Positions 1-9,554 of a DNA stretch of 64,000 nucleotides are shown here, in pieces. The notes under the pieces were generated by a model. That model did no database searches. It saw nothing but the letters and a program-made list of their open reading frames with translations, and was not told where the DNA came from. Positions within the stretch are counted from its first letter, which is position 1. The number at the start of each line of letters is the position of its first letter. This DNA is from an uncultured Acetobacteraceae bacterium (GTDB lineage Bacteria; Pseudomonadota; Alphaproteobacteria; Acetobacterales; Acetobacteraceae): assembly GCA_943912335.1 (NCBI GenBank), contig CALTUD010000002.1:1-64000 (forward strand), given 5' to 3'. The translations under genes were made by a program, and so were the position numbers.

Positions 1-145
1 GAAAGAAAGAACCAAAGAACTTCTGTCTGTTTGAGCGAGTGCCATTTGGGATAGATCATCAAAACGGATAGAAGTCTTCTTGCTTCTTTGTCTTCAGAAA
101 AAGAAGGTCATTCCCATCTTAACTTTCCTGGAATGCATATTATCC

Positions 146-814
146 TTAGCCGATAATCCTTTCCAGCGCCGCGGCGTCCAGCAGGCGCTCCAGAACCTTG
201 GTGTCTTGCACCCCGGCGACGGCGAAATCCCCGTCGATCACCACGCAGGGCACGCCGGCGATCCCGGCCCGATGCGTGCCGAGATTATCGACGTGCACCG
301 CATCTTCGAAGGCACGCGAGGCCAGCATACGCGCCGCCGCTGCTGGATCGAAGCCGGACTCTGCCGACAGGACAGCCAGCGTATGCGTATCGCCGATATC
401 GGCGCCTTCGGCGAAGTGCGCCTGCATCAGCCGGCAGACCAGTTTGGTGGCGTCGCCGCGCTCGGCGGCCCAGCGGATCAGCCTGTGCGCGTTCACCGTC
501 GAGGGCACGCGCTTCATGAGCTCGAAGCGAAACGGCACGCCATCTTCCAGGCCGATCCGTGTCACGGCTGAATAGAGCCGCTTGGCACGCACCTCGCCGC
601 CATATTTACGTAAGGCATGATCGAGCCGGCTCATGCCTTCGGGGGGCATATCGGGATCGAGCAGGAAGGGCCGCCAGATCAGGTCGAAGCTGAGCAGGGG
701 GCGACCGTGCCGCGCGTCCAGCAGCCGGGTGATGCCCAGGTAGCACCAGGGGCAAACGAAATCGAAGATGATCTCGATCGTTTGCCGGCCGGGGCGTGGG
801 TTGAGTGCGTTCAC
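146..814 (-). CDS. DsbA-family oxidoreductase (FrnE-like)
   Basis: A 222-residue protein of the DsbA/FrnE/2-hydroxychromene-2-carboxylate isomerase superfamily. A thioredoxin-type CPWC motif lies at residues 21-24, directly after a strand reading IEIIFDFV, and the rest fits the usual helical insertion. There is no signal peptide, so a cytoplasmic disulfide or thiol oxidoreductase is more likely than a periplasmic DsbA. It is read away from the YbiB-like gene, with about 95 bases between the two starts. Family assignment is firm; substrate is unknown. The stop TAA lies 145 bases from the left window edge, and I see no gene in that edge segment. Confidence 0.85.
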   Translation of the reverse strand: MNALNPRPGRQTIEIIFDFVCPWCYLGITRLLDARHGRPLLSFDLIWRPFLLDPDMPPEGMSRLDHALRKYGGEVRAKRLYSAVTRIGLEDGVPFRFELMKRVPSTVNAHRLIRWAAERGDATKLVCRLMQAHFAEGADIGDTHTLAVLSAESGFDPAAAARMLASRAFEDAVHVDNLGTHRAGIAGVPCVVIDGDFAVAGVQDTKVLERLLDAAALERIIG

Positions 815-909
815 GGCGTCATTTTATGCCAAAACCGGCGCGGAGCCAGCGCGATCATCGCTCGGGCACCGGATTTCCGCAGCACCTCCTGCAAGGAACG
901 ACCCAGCGC

Positions 910-1929
910 ATGCCGTCGCCGCATCCCGATTCCGTCGCACGCTTCGCCCAGTATGTCGCGACCCTGGGCCGTGGCCCGGGGCGGTCGCGCGCCCTGACAC
1001 GCGAGGAAGCAAGGGACGCGCTGTCGCTGGTGCTGGCCGATGCGGTTGATCCGGTGCAGCTCGGCGCTTTTCTGATGCTGCTGCGCTATCGCGGCGAGAA
1101 CACGGACGAGATCGCAGGGTTGGTGGATGCCGCGCGGGCGTATCTTCAGACCGGGCATGACATGGCGGTGGTCGGGCCGGTGGACCTGGACTGGCCAAGC
1201 TACGGCGCCGGCCGCACGCGGGAGGCGCCCTGGTTTCTTCTGGCCGCACTGGCCCTGGGGCGGAGCGGTGTGCGGGTGCTGATGCACGGCACTAACGCTT
1301 TCGGCAGCGGCTTGTCGGTGGAGGACGGGCTATCGGTGCTCGGGTTGCGGCCTTCGGACGACGCCGCTTCCGTGGGTGAGGCGCTGCAGCAGGCCGGTTT
1401 CGCCTACTGGCCCGTGCGGTGCATGGCGCCGAAGGTCGATCGGTTGCTGGCCATGCGCGCCTTGTTCGGTCTGCGCTCGCCAATCAACACGGTGGCGCGG
1501 CTGATCGACCCCGCGGACAGTTCGTGCTCGGTCGATGGCGTGTTCCACCCGCCCTACATCGCCGTGCATCTGGCCGTGGCGGAACGATTCGCCCGACGGA
1601 GTCTCGTGGTGATCAAGGGTGGCGGCGGAGAAGCGGAGCGCACGCCGTTGAAGCCGGTCACGGCCCATCGCCTGGGAGCCATTGGGGTGAACGAACTGCT
1701 TCTGCCCGCCCTGGCGCCGGAAAGCGCAGCGGTTGCGGTGGATGCGACGGTCTTCGCCGCGGTGTGGGCGGGGACGGGACGGGACGAGCGCGCGGAGCGG
1801 ACCGTGCTGGGGACGATCGCCCTGGCACTGCTGGCGCTGGAGCCCGGACTCGATCCGGCTTCCGCCGATACGAAAGCCGTCGGGATCTGGGGGAACCGGC
1901 ACCGAGGGGATCGTGTTGTGTCGAAATGA
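910..1929 (+). CDS. YbiB/TrpD2-like glycosyl (phosphoribosyl) transferase family protein
   Basis: A 339-residue member of the anthranilate phosphoribosyltransferase superfamily, closest in motif pattern to YbiB/TrpD2. The segment DLDWPSYGAGR near residue 95 replaces the glycine-rich GTGGD loop of true TrpD, as in YbiB proteins, so it is unlikely to make phosphoribosyl anthranilate. YbiB of E. coli is known as a nucleic-acid-binding protein linked to DNA damage; the role here is inferred. I chose the ATG at 910 over an in-frame upstream start at 805 because AAGGA lies about 10 bases before it and the family begins near there. No trp genes are nearby. Confidence 0.8.
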   Translation: MPSPHPDSVARFAQYVATLGRGPGRSRALTREEARDALSLVLADAVDPVQLGAFLMLLRYRGENTDEIAGLVDAARAYLQTGHDMAVVGPVDLDWPSYGAGRTREAPWFLLAALALGRSGVRVLMHGTNAFGSGLSVEDGLSVLGLRPSDDAASVGEALQQAGFAYWPVRCMAPKVDRLLAMRALFGLRSPINTVARLIDPADSSCSVDGVFHPPYIAVHLAVAERFARRSLVVIKGGGGEAERTPLKPVTAHRLGAIGVNELLLPALAPESAAVAVDATVFAAVWAGTGRDERAERTVLGTIALALLALEPGLDPASADTKAVGIWGNRHRGDRVVSK

Positions 1930-2033
1930 CACCGTCACACTGTGTCATGAATCACGCGTCCGGCATCCTTCGGGCGCGGATCGGCCATAATCGGGGCGGT
2001 TAGATCGGCCCAGACTTCATCACGGAGAGTTCC

Positions 2034-2270
2034 ATGTCCAACCGTTCCACGATGGCTGCACTGTTCGGCGCTGCCATGCTCATGGGTGTGGGTTTGTCGG
2101 GCCAGGCGATGGCCAAGGGCTGCATCAAGGGCGCCGTCGTCGGCGGTGTCGCCGGGCATGTGGCCGGTCATCACGGTGCGATGGGCGCCGCGGCTGGCTG
2201 CGCCGTCGGTCATCATGAGGCGGCCAAGAAGGCCAAGGCCGACTCCAGCACCGCCAATCCGCCGAGCTGA
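2034..2270 (+). CDS. small glycine/alanine-rich exported protein
   Basis: A 78-residue protein with a clear signal peptide (cleavage likely after AMA, residue 27). The mature part carries a glycine-zipper-like GAVVGGVAGHVAGHHG stretch and a histidine-containing repeat (GHHGAMG, GHHEAAK), then a Lys/Ala tail. Glycine-zipper proteins of this kind are usually periplasmic or outer-membrane associated. No function is assigned. The start has GGAGAG just upstream, and a strong hairpin follows the stop, so it is probably a stand-alone transcript. Confidence 0.7.
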   Translation: MSNRSTMAALFGAAMLMGVGLSGQAMAKGCIKGAVVGGVAGHVAGHHGAMGAAAGCAVGHHEAAKKAKADSSTANPPS

Positions 2271-2279
2271 GGCTGTTTT

Positions 2280-2311
2280 GCCCGGCACCTCTCCCGGTGC
2301 CGGGCATCGTT
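2280..2311. terminator. hairpin terminator between convergent genes
   Basis: A perfect 10-bp stem (GCCCGGCACC at 2280-2289 with GGTGCCGGGC at 2296-2305), a 6-base loop, and a short T-rich tail. It sits between the small exported protein and the convergent alpha-E gene and could serve both. Confidence 0.75.
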
Positions 2312-2314
2312 GTT

Positions 2315-3478
2315 TCAGGTTTGAATCGGCTCCGGCGGCGCGTTTCTGCTGTCGCGGTCGATTTGGTTGATGACGCCGATGGTCTGCGTCATGCCTCCCA
2401 TGCTCTGGCTCATGCCGCCTCCGCCCATGGTCTGATTCGCAGAGTGGCCGATTTGCGTCCCGCTGGCCGGCTCGACCGGCACCGGAGCAATGGCCCAGAA
2501 CGCCTCGGCGATTTCGTCGTGGATATGATGAAGCTGCACCTGCACCCAGTCGAGGAACTCGTGCAGGCCACGTAGGATGATCTGCTCGATGGTCTGGTCG
2601 GCAAGGGCAGCACGAAGTTCATCCATCCGTTCCAGCGCGTTGCCGCCGCGACGCAAACCGTAATCGGTGCGGAGCTGACTGAGCGCCCAGTTCACCTGAC
2701 GGAGCGTGAGCACCAGCGAGCGCGGAAATGCGTTGTTCAGCAGCAGAAAGCCGGCGACCGCTGCCGGAGTGAGCGAGCGCGGCATCATGCGGCGATAAGC
2801 ATGGTAGGCGGCCGCGGACCGCAGAACGGCGCTCCACTGACTCATATCTACCTGGCTCCCGACCTCGGCATCGCGCGGCAGAAGTGTGTGATATTTGATG
2901 TCGATGAGGCGCGTGGTCTGGTTGCCGCGTTCCAGATACTTGCCGATGATATAGAAATACCAGCCCTGGTCACGGTAGAACGTGCCTTCGGTGATGCCGT
3001 AATGGGTCTGGCATTCCTGCTTGAGACGGGTGCACAGCGCGGACAGCTGCGACGGGCGGATGTCCCAGCGGGTCAGGCTGCGCACCCATTTGTGCATCAT
3101 GTTGAGATGCGTCCACATCTCGGTCGAGATCAGCGGGCGCAGGGTGCGGGCGTTCTCGCGGGCGACCTGGATCAGCGACGCGATCGAGTTCGGGTTTTCG
3201 CGATCGAGCAGATAGAACTCGGCAACGCTGTTCACGTCCGCTTCGGCGCGGCCTGCGAAGAAGCGTTCCTCGTCGGCGTTGATCTGCACCACCGAGCGCC
3301 AGTCGTTTTCGCCGGTGCCGGTGCGGGTGAAGGTGTCGGTGACGTCGATGATGCGGGCGAGGTTCTCGATCCGCTCCATGTAACGAGCGAGCCAGACCGT
3401 GCTTTCGGCGTAACGCGACAGCAGCGCCTGTCCCCTGCGCAGCGGTTCGTGTACCGGATGAATCGTCGCGCCCGTCAT
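2315..3478 (-). CDS. alpha-E domain-containing protein (DUF403)
   Basis: A 387-residue alpha-helical protein of the alpha-E family. The N-terminal signature LLSRYAESTVWLARYMERIENLAR is typical. These proteins almost always travel with a circularly permuted ATP-grasp protein, here directly upstream. Its ATG at 3478 overlaps the stop of that gene by four bases (ATGA), which argues for translational coupling and fixes the start. The last ~50 residues are a Met/Gly/Gln-rich tail (GGGMSQSMGGMTQTIG) that looks disordered. Biochemical role unknown; the family is proposed to act with the ATP-grasp enzyme in a peptide-bond-forming pathway. Confidence 0.85.
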   Translation of the reverse strand: MTGATIHPVHEPLRRGQALLSRYAESTVWLARYMERIENLARIIDVTDTFTRTGTGENDWRSVVQINADEERFFAGRAEADVNSVAEFYLLDRENPNSIASLIQVARENARTLRPLISTEMWTHLNMMHKWVRSLTRWDIRPSQLSALCTRLKQECQTHYGITEGTFYRDQGWYFYIIGKYLERGNQTTRLIDIKYHTLLPRDAEVGSQVDMSQWSAVLRSAAAYHAYRRMMPRSLTPAAVAGFLLLNNAFPRSLVLTLRQVNWALSQLRTDYGLRRGGNALERMDELRAALADQTIEQIILRGLHEFLDWVQVQLHHIHDEIAEAFWAIAPVPVEPASGTQIGHSANQTMGGGGMSQSMGGMTQTIGVINQIDRDSRNAPPEPIQT

Positions 3479-4929
3479 GATTGCAGCACCCAGGTATCCT
3501 TGGAACCGCCGCCTTGGGAGGAGTTCACCACCAGCGATCCTTTCTTCAGTGCGACGCGCGACAGGCCGCCGGGCAGAACCCATGTGGAATGTCCGGTGAT
3601 GGCGAACGGTCGGAGATCGACATGTCTGGCCTGCACGCCCTCCTCGGACAGCGTGGGGGCGGTGGACAGATTGATCACCGGCTGGCTGATGTAGTTGGCC
3701 GGATCGGCCTTGAGCTTGGTGCGGAACTCGTCCAGCTCGGCTTTGCTCGCATGAGGCCCGATGATCAGCCCGTAACCGCCGGACTCCCCGACGGGTTTGA
3801 CCACCAGCTTCTCGAGATTGTCGAGCGTGTATTGAAGACCGTCCGCTTCGCGGCAGATGTTGGTCTCAACATTGTCCAGGATCGGATCCTGGTCGAGGTA
3901 GTATTTGATGATGCGCGGCATATAGGCATAGATCGCCTTGTCATCGGCGACGCCGGTGCCGACCGCGTTGGCGATCGCCACATTCCCCCGCCGCCACGCA
4001 TCGACAAGACCGCGGACGCCGAGTTGGCTGTCCGGACGGAACACGTCCGGGTCGAGGAAATCGTCGTTCAGGCGGCGGTAGATGGCGTGAACGGGGCGGA
4101 GGCCGGCGATGGTGCGCATGAACACGCGCCCGTCTTCCACCACCAGGTCGCGGCCTTCCACCAATGGCACGCCCATCTCCCGGGCGAGGAAGACGTGTTC
4201 GAAATAGGCGGCGTTGTAGATGCCAGGCGAAAGCAGCACGACCTGCGGATCGGGGACGTGTTCCGGCGCCATCGCCGCCATGGCCTGTTGCAACCGCACG
4301 CCGTACTCGTCGACGCCGCGAATGCGCAGCCCGGCGACCAGATCCGGCAGTACCCGCAGCATCATGTGCCGGTTCTCGATCACGTAAGAGACGCCGGACG
4401 GGGTGCGGGCGTTGTCTTCCAAAACCAGGAAACGGCCCAGCTCGTCGCGCACGATGTCTGTGCCGTTGACATGCACATAGACGCCCAGCGGCACGTCGAG
4501 CCCCATCATCTCCGGGCGGAAATTGCTGTTGCCCAGGACCAGATCGCGCGGAAGGATATTGTCCTTCAAGATCTTCTGGTCGTGGTAGATGTCCCACAGG
4601 AACTGGTTGATGGCGGTAACGCGCTGAACGACGCCGCGCTCGACGACGTCCCACTCCGCGGCGGTGAGGATGCGCGGGATCACGTCGAACGGCAGGATGC
4701 GGTCGATCGAATCGCGTTCGGAATAAACCGTGAACGTGATGCCGAGATTGTAGAGCTCGGCTTCGGCCGCACTGGCGCGCCTGCGGAGCTCGTCCTCGTC
4801 GAAAGCACGCAGGCGATCGCGCACCAGCGCCACGGTCGGGTCCATCGGACCGATCGCATTCATGATCTCGCAGAAGAAACGCGGATCGCCGTAATTCTGG
4901 AACAGGCCGGAACCCGACACCGCGCTCAT
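3475..4929 (-). CDS. circularly permuted ATP-grasp protein (DUF404/DUF407)
   Basis: A 484-residue protein of the circularly permuted type-2 ATP-grasp family, predicted to ligate a carboxylate to an amine using ATP. Recognisable stretches are DVPLGVYVHVNGTD, VLEDNARTPSGVSYVIENR and the GGYGLIIGPHAS phosphate-loop region near the C-terminus. I prefer the ATG at 4929, which has AAGGA nine bases upstream; an in-frame ATG at 5007 would add 26 poorly conserved residues and has no visible ribosome site. It is first in the two-gene unit with the alpha-E protein. The transglutaminase-like partner often seen with this pair is not in the window. Confidence 0.85.
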   Translation of the reverse strand: MSAVSGSGLFQNYGDPRFFCEIMNAIGPMDPTVALVRDRLRAFDEDELRRRASAAEAELYNLGITFTVYSERDSIDRILPFDVIPRILTAAEWDVVERGVVQRVTAINQFLWDIYHDQKILKDNILPRDLVLGNSNFRPEMMGLDVPLGVYVHVNGTDIVRDELGRFLVLEDNARTPSGVSYVIENRHMMLRVLPDLVAGLRIRGVDEYGVRLQQAMAAMAPEHVPDPQVVLLSPGIYNAAYFEHVFLAREMGVPLVEGRDLVVEDGRVFMRTIAGLRPVHAIYRRLNDDFLDPDVFRPDSQLGVRGLVDAWRRGNVAIANAVGTGVADDKAIYAYMPRIIKYYLDQDPILDNVETNICREADGLQYTLDNLEKLVVKPVGESGGYGLIIGPHASKAELDEFRTKLKADPANYISQPVINLSTAPTLSEEGVQARHVDLRPFAITGHSTWVLPGGLSRVALKKGSLVVNSSQGGGSKDTWVLQS

Positions 4930-5188
4930 GCGGCGGATTCCTTGGGGAAGCTCGTCCTGCCGCGGGCGTGGTTCAGGCGTGGGTTCGACATCCGGGACAC
5001 CTGACATTTGGCGTGTTCGATCATCTCAAAAAAGCAAGAAAAGGTGCGCCCGCCAAGACCTGCGTGACGGTCGTGCGACAGGAGCGGGCAGGTGCAGGGC
5101 CATCGTGGGCTGGTGTTCGAGGGGATGGCGTTCCTTTCAGTCGGTGGCTGTTTGCCCGTACTCCGGTTTGCGGCCATATAGGCCGGCC

Positions 5189-6129
<941 letters not shown>

Positions 6130-6396
6130 ATGCTATCGGTCCAGGCGCGGTTGATCGTGGCGACTCCCGTCCTTGCCTTGTGCTCCTGTGACCGCGCGCC
6201 GTCGATCAGCATTCTCGGCTCCTATGTTCCGGCCTGGTTGATCTGCTCGGCTTTCGGCCTTCTGTGCGTCGGCATGGTCAATCTGCTGCTCGGCCGACTG
6301 GGTTTCCTGAAATACGTCCCGTTCTCCGGCGTTGCCTTGTTTGCCATCGGGGTCGCGGCGGGTGTGGCCATGTGGTTGCTGATCTATGCGAACTGA
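6130..6396 (+). CDS. ytcA: YtcA-family lipoprotein
   Basis: An 88-residue protein with a lipoprotein-like N-terminus (lipobox LCSC, lipidated Cys about residue 20), then PSISILGSYVPAWLIC and two hydrophobic segments (about 31-50 and 60-86). This matches the YtcA family, whose E. coli member lies just upstream of mdtNOP. The same order is seen here, which supports the call. The start is uncertain: no strong ribosome site precedes 6130, but it is the first Met that gives a proper signal. Role unknown; presumably an accessory of the efflux pump. Confidence 0.75.
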   Translation: MLSVQARLIVATPVLALCSCDRAPSISILGSYVPAWLICSAFGLLCVGMVNLLLGRLGFLKYVPFSGVALFAIGVAAGVAMWLLIYAN

Positions 6397-6420
6397 ACGT
6401 CCAGCCACGGCACGCACGAG

Positions 6421-7443
6421 ATGACCGCATCGTTCAAGACCTGGCTCGGGCGTGGCCTGTTCGCCGCGGCTCTTTTGTGCGCCATCGTCCTGTCGGCGAT
6501 CGCCCTGCTGCACGTGTCGCATCAGCCACGCACGGATGATGCCTTCCTGCAGGCCGATCTCGTGCATCTCGCACCGCAGGTCAGCGGGCAGATCGTCGCG
6601 CTCCCGGTGAGGAACAATGCGATCGTCCATCGCGGCGACGTTCTGTTCCAGATCGATCCGCAACCGTTCCGCTTGCAGGTCGACCAGGCCAGGGCGCAGG
6701 TGGCGTCGCTGGAGGCGTCGCTCGCCACGGCGACCCGCGAAGTCCAATCGCAGCAATCGGCAGCCCTGGCGGCGCGCGCTTCCGTGAAGGCAGCTGGTAT
6801 CCAGCGCAAGTTGGCCGAAGACACGGCCTCTCGTCTCGTGCCGCTCGGCGCGCATGGCTTCGTCTCCACGCAGAAAGTGGAGGATGCCAGAGCCAGCGCC
6901 CTGGAAGCCAGAGTGTCGCAGGAACACGCCGTCGCCGAGGCGGATCGTGCCCAGCAGGCCGTGCGCGACACCGCATCCATCTCCGCCGATCTCGAAGGCG
7001 CGCGCGCCAGCCTCGCTCTGGCCGAACGCAATCTGCGTCTGACGCGGGTGCTGTCGCCTTGCGACGGCCGGATCACAGGGCTGGACATCGCAGCCGGCGA
7101 ATACGCGACCGTCGGCAAGCCGGTCTTCACCATCATCGATACCGAACATTGGTTCGCCACCGGCAATCTGCGCGAAACCGATCTCCATAACATTGCGATC
7201 GGTCAATCCGTGCGTGTGTTCGTTCTGTCGAATCCCGACAGGCCGCTCATAGGGCGGGTGGAGAGCTTCGGCTGGGGCGTCACGCCCGACGAGGCGGAAG
7301 GCACCGACGGGTTGCCGAAAGTCGCCAGAAGTCTGGATTGGGTCCGGATCGCCCAGCGCTTCCCCGTGCGGATCATGCTCGATCGGCCGCCGGCCGACAT
7401 GATGCGGATCGGCGCGACGGTGACGCTGGTGTTTGGACCGTGA
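6421..7443 (+). CDS. mdtN: HlyD/EmrA-type membrane fusion protein (MdtN-like)
   Basis: A 340-residue periplasmic adaptor. One N-terminal membrane segment (about 8-30) is followed by a biotinyl-lipoyl half (HLAPQVSGQIVALPVRNN), a long Ala/Glu/Gln coiled coil (about 85-200), the second lipoyl half (RVLSPCDGRITGLDIAAGEY) and a beta-barrel. It would link the inner-membrane FUSC protein to the outer-membrane channel encoded downstream. Its stop overlaps the next start (GTGA at 7440-7443), so the two are coupled. Substrate is not deducible; relatives export aromatic acids, dyes or nucleoside-like drugs. Confidence 0.85.
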   Translation: MTASFKTWLGRGLFAAALLCAIVLSAIALLHVSHQPRTDDAFLQADLVHLAPQVSGQIVALPVRNNAIVHRGDVLFQIDPQPFRLQVDQARAQVASLEASLATATREVQSQQSAALAARASVKAAGIQRKLAEDTASRLVPLGAHGFVSTQKVEDARASALEARVSQEHAVAEADRAQQAVRDTASISADLEGARASLALAERNLRLTRVLSPCDGRITGLDIAAGEYATVGKPVFTIIDTEHWFATGNLRETDLHNIAIGQSVRVFVLSNPDRPLIGRVESFGWGVTPDEAEGTDGLPKVARSLDWVRIAQRFPVRIMLDRPPADMMRIGATVTLVFGP

Positions 7444-9554
7444 GCGGTTCCGCTCTGCCTGCCGTCGATCTCGGTGACACCACCGGCTGGGCCGGCATTC
7501 TGCGAAAGGAACTGAAACCGACCGATGGTCGCCTCGGCAACACGATCCGTCTCACGGCGGTCTGCATGTTGGCGATCATCATCGGCGAATGCTTCCGTCT
7601 GCCGAGTGTCGCCTTCCTCGCCTATATTTCGTTTATCGTTGCCAATAACGAAGCCGGTTCGACGATTCGATTGGCCCTGACCGGAGGTGCGGCTTTGATC
7701 GTCGCCACCTTCGCCAGCATCGGTGTATTCGCGATCAGCCTGTCCGAACCGGCGTTGCGGATCGCGCTCATGTCGGTCCTGATCTTCCTCACCGGCTTCC
7801 TGTCCCGCGCCGCCTTGAAGGGGCCGATCTTCTACGTGCTGGGTCTGTGGACGGTGTATCAGCTGCCCAGCGGCGACACGTTGATCGAGGATGCGGCCCA
7901 GCAATCTTATCTCACCGGCAATACGACCTCGTCCTCCATCCCTGACATCGCCTTCATGTCGCCGGAAGAAGCCCTGCTGCATTCCGAGCTCTGGAACGCG
8001 TTCACCCTGCTTCTCGCGTTGTCGATCGTCGTGCTGGTCAACTATTTCGCGGGCCGCGATCCGGCCCCCGTCGCACGAAAGCGGATCCGAGAACGGATCG
8101 CCGCCGCCGCGGATTGGTGCAATGGTGATCCAGATGCACGCGAGCGGCTGCGCGCTTTTGCGCGTGAGGGGACCAGTCCGGTCCAGGCGCTCGTCACCGC
8201 GTCCAAAGTGCTCAAGCGCGAGCCGGTGCCGGGCGCCGACGTTTCCGCCCTCATCAGTGCTGCGCATCGCCTGTGCCTGGTTCTGCTCGCGGCGGCGCAT
8301 CTGCCGGAGGGAACCATTCCGGACAGTATTCGCCGGACCGCCGCCGCGCGATGCACGGACATCCTTCGCAGGATCGACGGCGGCAATAAGCCCGTTTCCG
8401 ATCCGGCGATCGTCGATAGCGATGCGGCACCGTCGAACGAACATCCGTTGGCGCTCCAGCTTCAGACGTCCCTCGACGAGGCGGAGGCCGCGCTGACGCA
8501 TCGCGAGAAGCCAGAGAATAAGGCGTCGTCCGCTCTGCTGCGCCCGGATGCATGGACCAATCCTGAATACGTGCGCCATGGCCTCAAGCTGACCATCTGC
8601 GCGATGATCGTCTACCTGATCGAGCGGGTCACCGACTGGTCGGGTATCCATACATGCCTCGTCACGTGCTTCGTGGTGGCGCTGGAAACCAACGGCGCCT
8701 CGGTGCACAAGATGGTCATGCGCATCGGCGGCTGCGTGATCGGCGCACTGCTCGGCCTGGTCGTCATCCTGCTCGTCATGCCGCATCTGACCGGACTCGG
8801 CGATCTGCTGCTGGCGATGGCCGGCCCGCTGCTTTTGGCGGCCTGGGTGCGCAGCGGTTCGCCACGGTCCAACTATGTCGGCCAGCAGATGGCAATCGCC
8901 TTCTTCTCCTTCGTGCTCAGCGGCTACGGCCCGACGCTCAACATGGAGGGTGGCCGGGACCGCGCGGTCGGCATCCTGCTCGGCGACGTCGTGGTGTTCG
9001 TGGTCTATGCCAGCCTCTGGCCGTCACCCGTCGCGGCCAAGGTGCGCGGCGCGGTCGCACGGGCTCTGCGCGAATTCGCCGCCCTGCTCGGAGGCGAGGA
9101 CAAGCGCCCTGCACGCGATATCCGCGGCGCCATCGATGCGGCGATCGGCGCGGCACAATCCCATCTCGTCAACGACCCGTTCGATCCCACCGACCGGAAT
9201 CGCCGCCCTCTCGTTGCCGCCTCGCCGGGCGCCATCAATGGCGGCACCCTGCGCGATCTGCAGGCGCTGGAAATCCCCGCTCTGGCGCTTCGTCTCACCG
9301 ATCCCGACAACCGCGTGACCGACGCGGACCATCGTTACCGTACCGACATGGCCGCATGGTTCACCGCCCTGGCCGACTGGGTGCAGGCGGGGACCGACCC
9401 CGCCGTTCTGCGTGACACGTTTCCGGACCGGCCGGACGACGGCGCGTCCGATGCGTCGGTGTTCTGGGCGCGCAAGTTCCACCGGGATGCCGCCAAACTG
9501 GCCTCGACCTTGCTGCCGAGCCGAAGCCTGTCCGCAACGGGGAGAACGGAATGA
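7440..9554 (+). CDS. mdtO: FUSC-family inner-membrane efflux protein (MdtO-like)
   Basis: A 704-residue protein of the fusaric-acid-resistance/aromatic acid exporter (FUSC) type. Two blocks of membrane helices (roughly residues 35-165 and 370-530) are separated and followed by cytoplasmic regions, the usual arrangement. The start is a GTG at 7440 overlapping the mdtN-like stop; longer in-frame readings upstream lie inside mdtN and are not credible. It ends in an ATGA overlap with the outer-membrane gene. Together the four genes form a complete tripartite pump. Confidence 0.85.
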   Translation: MSGSALPAVDLGDTTGWAGILRKELKPTDGRLGNTIRLTAVCMLAIIIGECFRLPSVAFLAYISFIVANNEAGSTIRLALTGGAALIVATFASIGVFAISLSEPALRIALMSVLIFLTGFLSRAALKGPIFYVLGLWTVYQLPSGDTLIEDAAQQSYLTGNTTSSSIPDIAFMSPEEALLHSELWNAFTLLLALSIVVLVNYFAGRDPAPVARKRIRERIAAAADWCNGDPDARERLRAFAREGTSPVQALVTASKVLKREPVPGADVSALISAAHRLCLVLLAAAHLPEGTIPDSIRRTAAARCTDILRRIDGGNKPVSDPAIVDSDAAPSNEHPLALQLQTSLDEAEAALTHREKPENKASSALLRPDAWTNPEYVRHGLKLTICAMIVYLIERVTDWSGIHTCLVTCFVVALETNGASVHKMVMRIGGCVIGALLGLVVILLVMPHLTGLGDLLLAMAGPLLLAAWVRSGSPRSNYVGQQMAIAFFSFVLSGYGPTLNMEGGRDRAVGILLGDVVVFVVYASLWPSPVAAKVRGAVARALREFAALLGGEDKRPARDIRGAIDAAIGAAQSHLVNDPFDPTDRNRRPLVAASPGAINGGTLRDLQALEIPALALRLTDPDNRVTDADHRYRTDMAAWFTALADWVQAGTDPAVLRDTFPDRPDDGASDASVFWARKFHRDAAKLASTLLPSRSLSATGRTE

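Noticed and set aside
1..145. A/G-rich repeats (GAAAGAAAGAACC, CTTCTTGCTTCTTTG) at the window edge
   Set aside because: Too short and too close to the edge to decide between a terminator, a repeat copy and simple low complexity.
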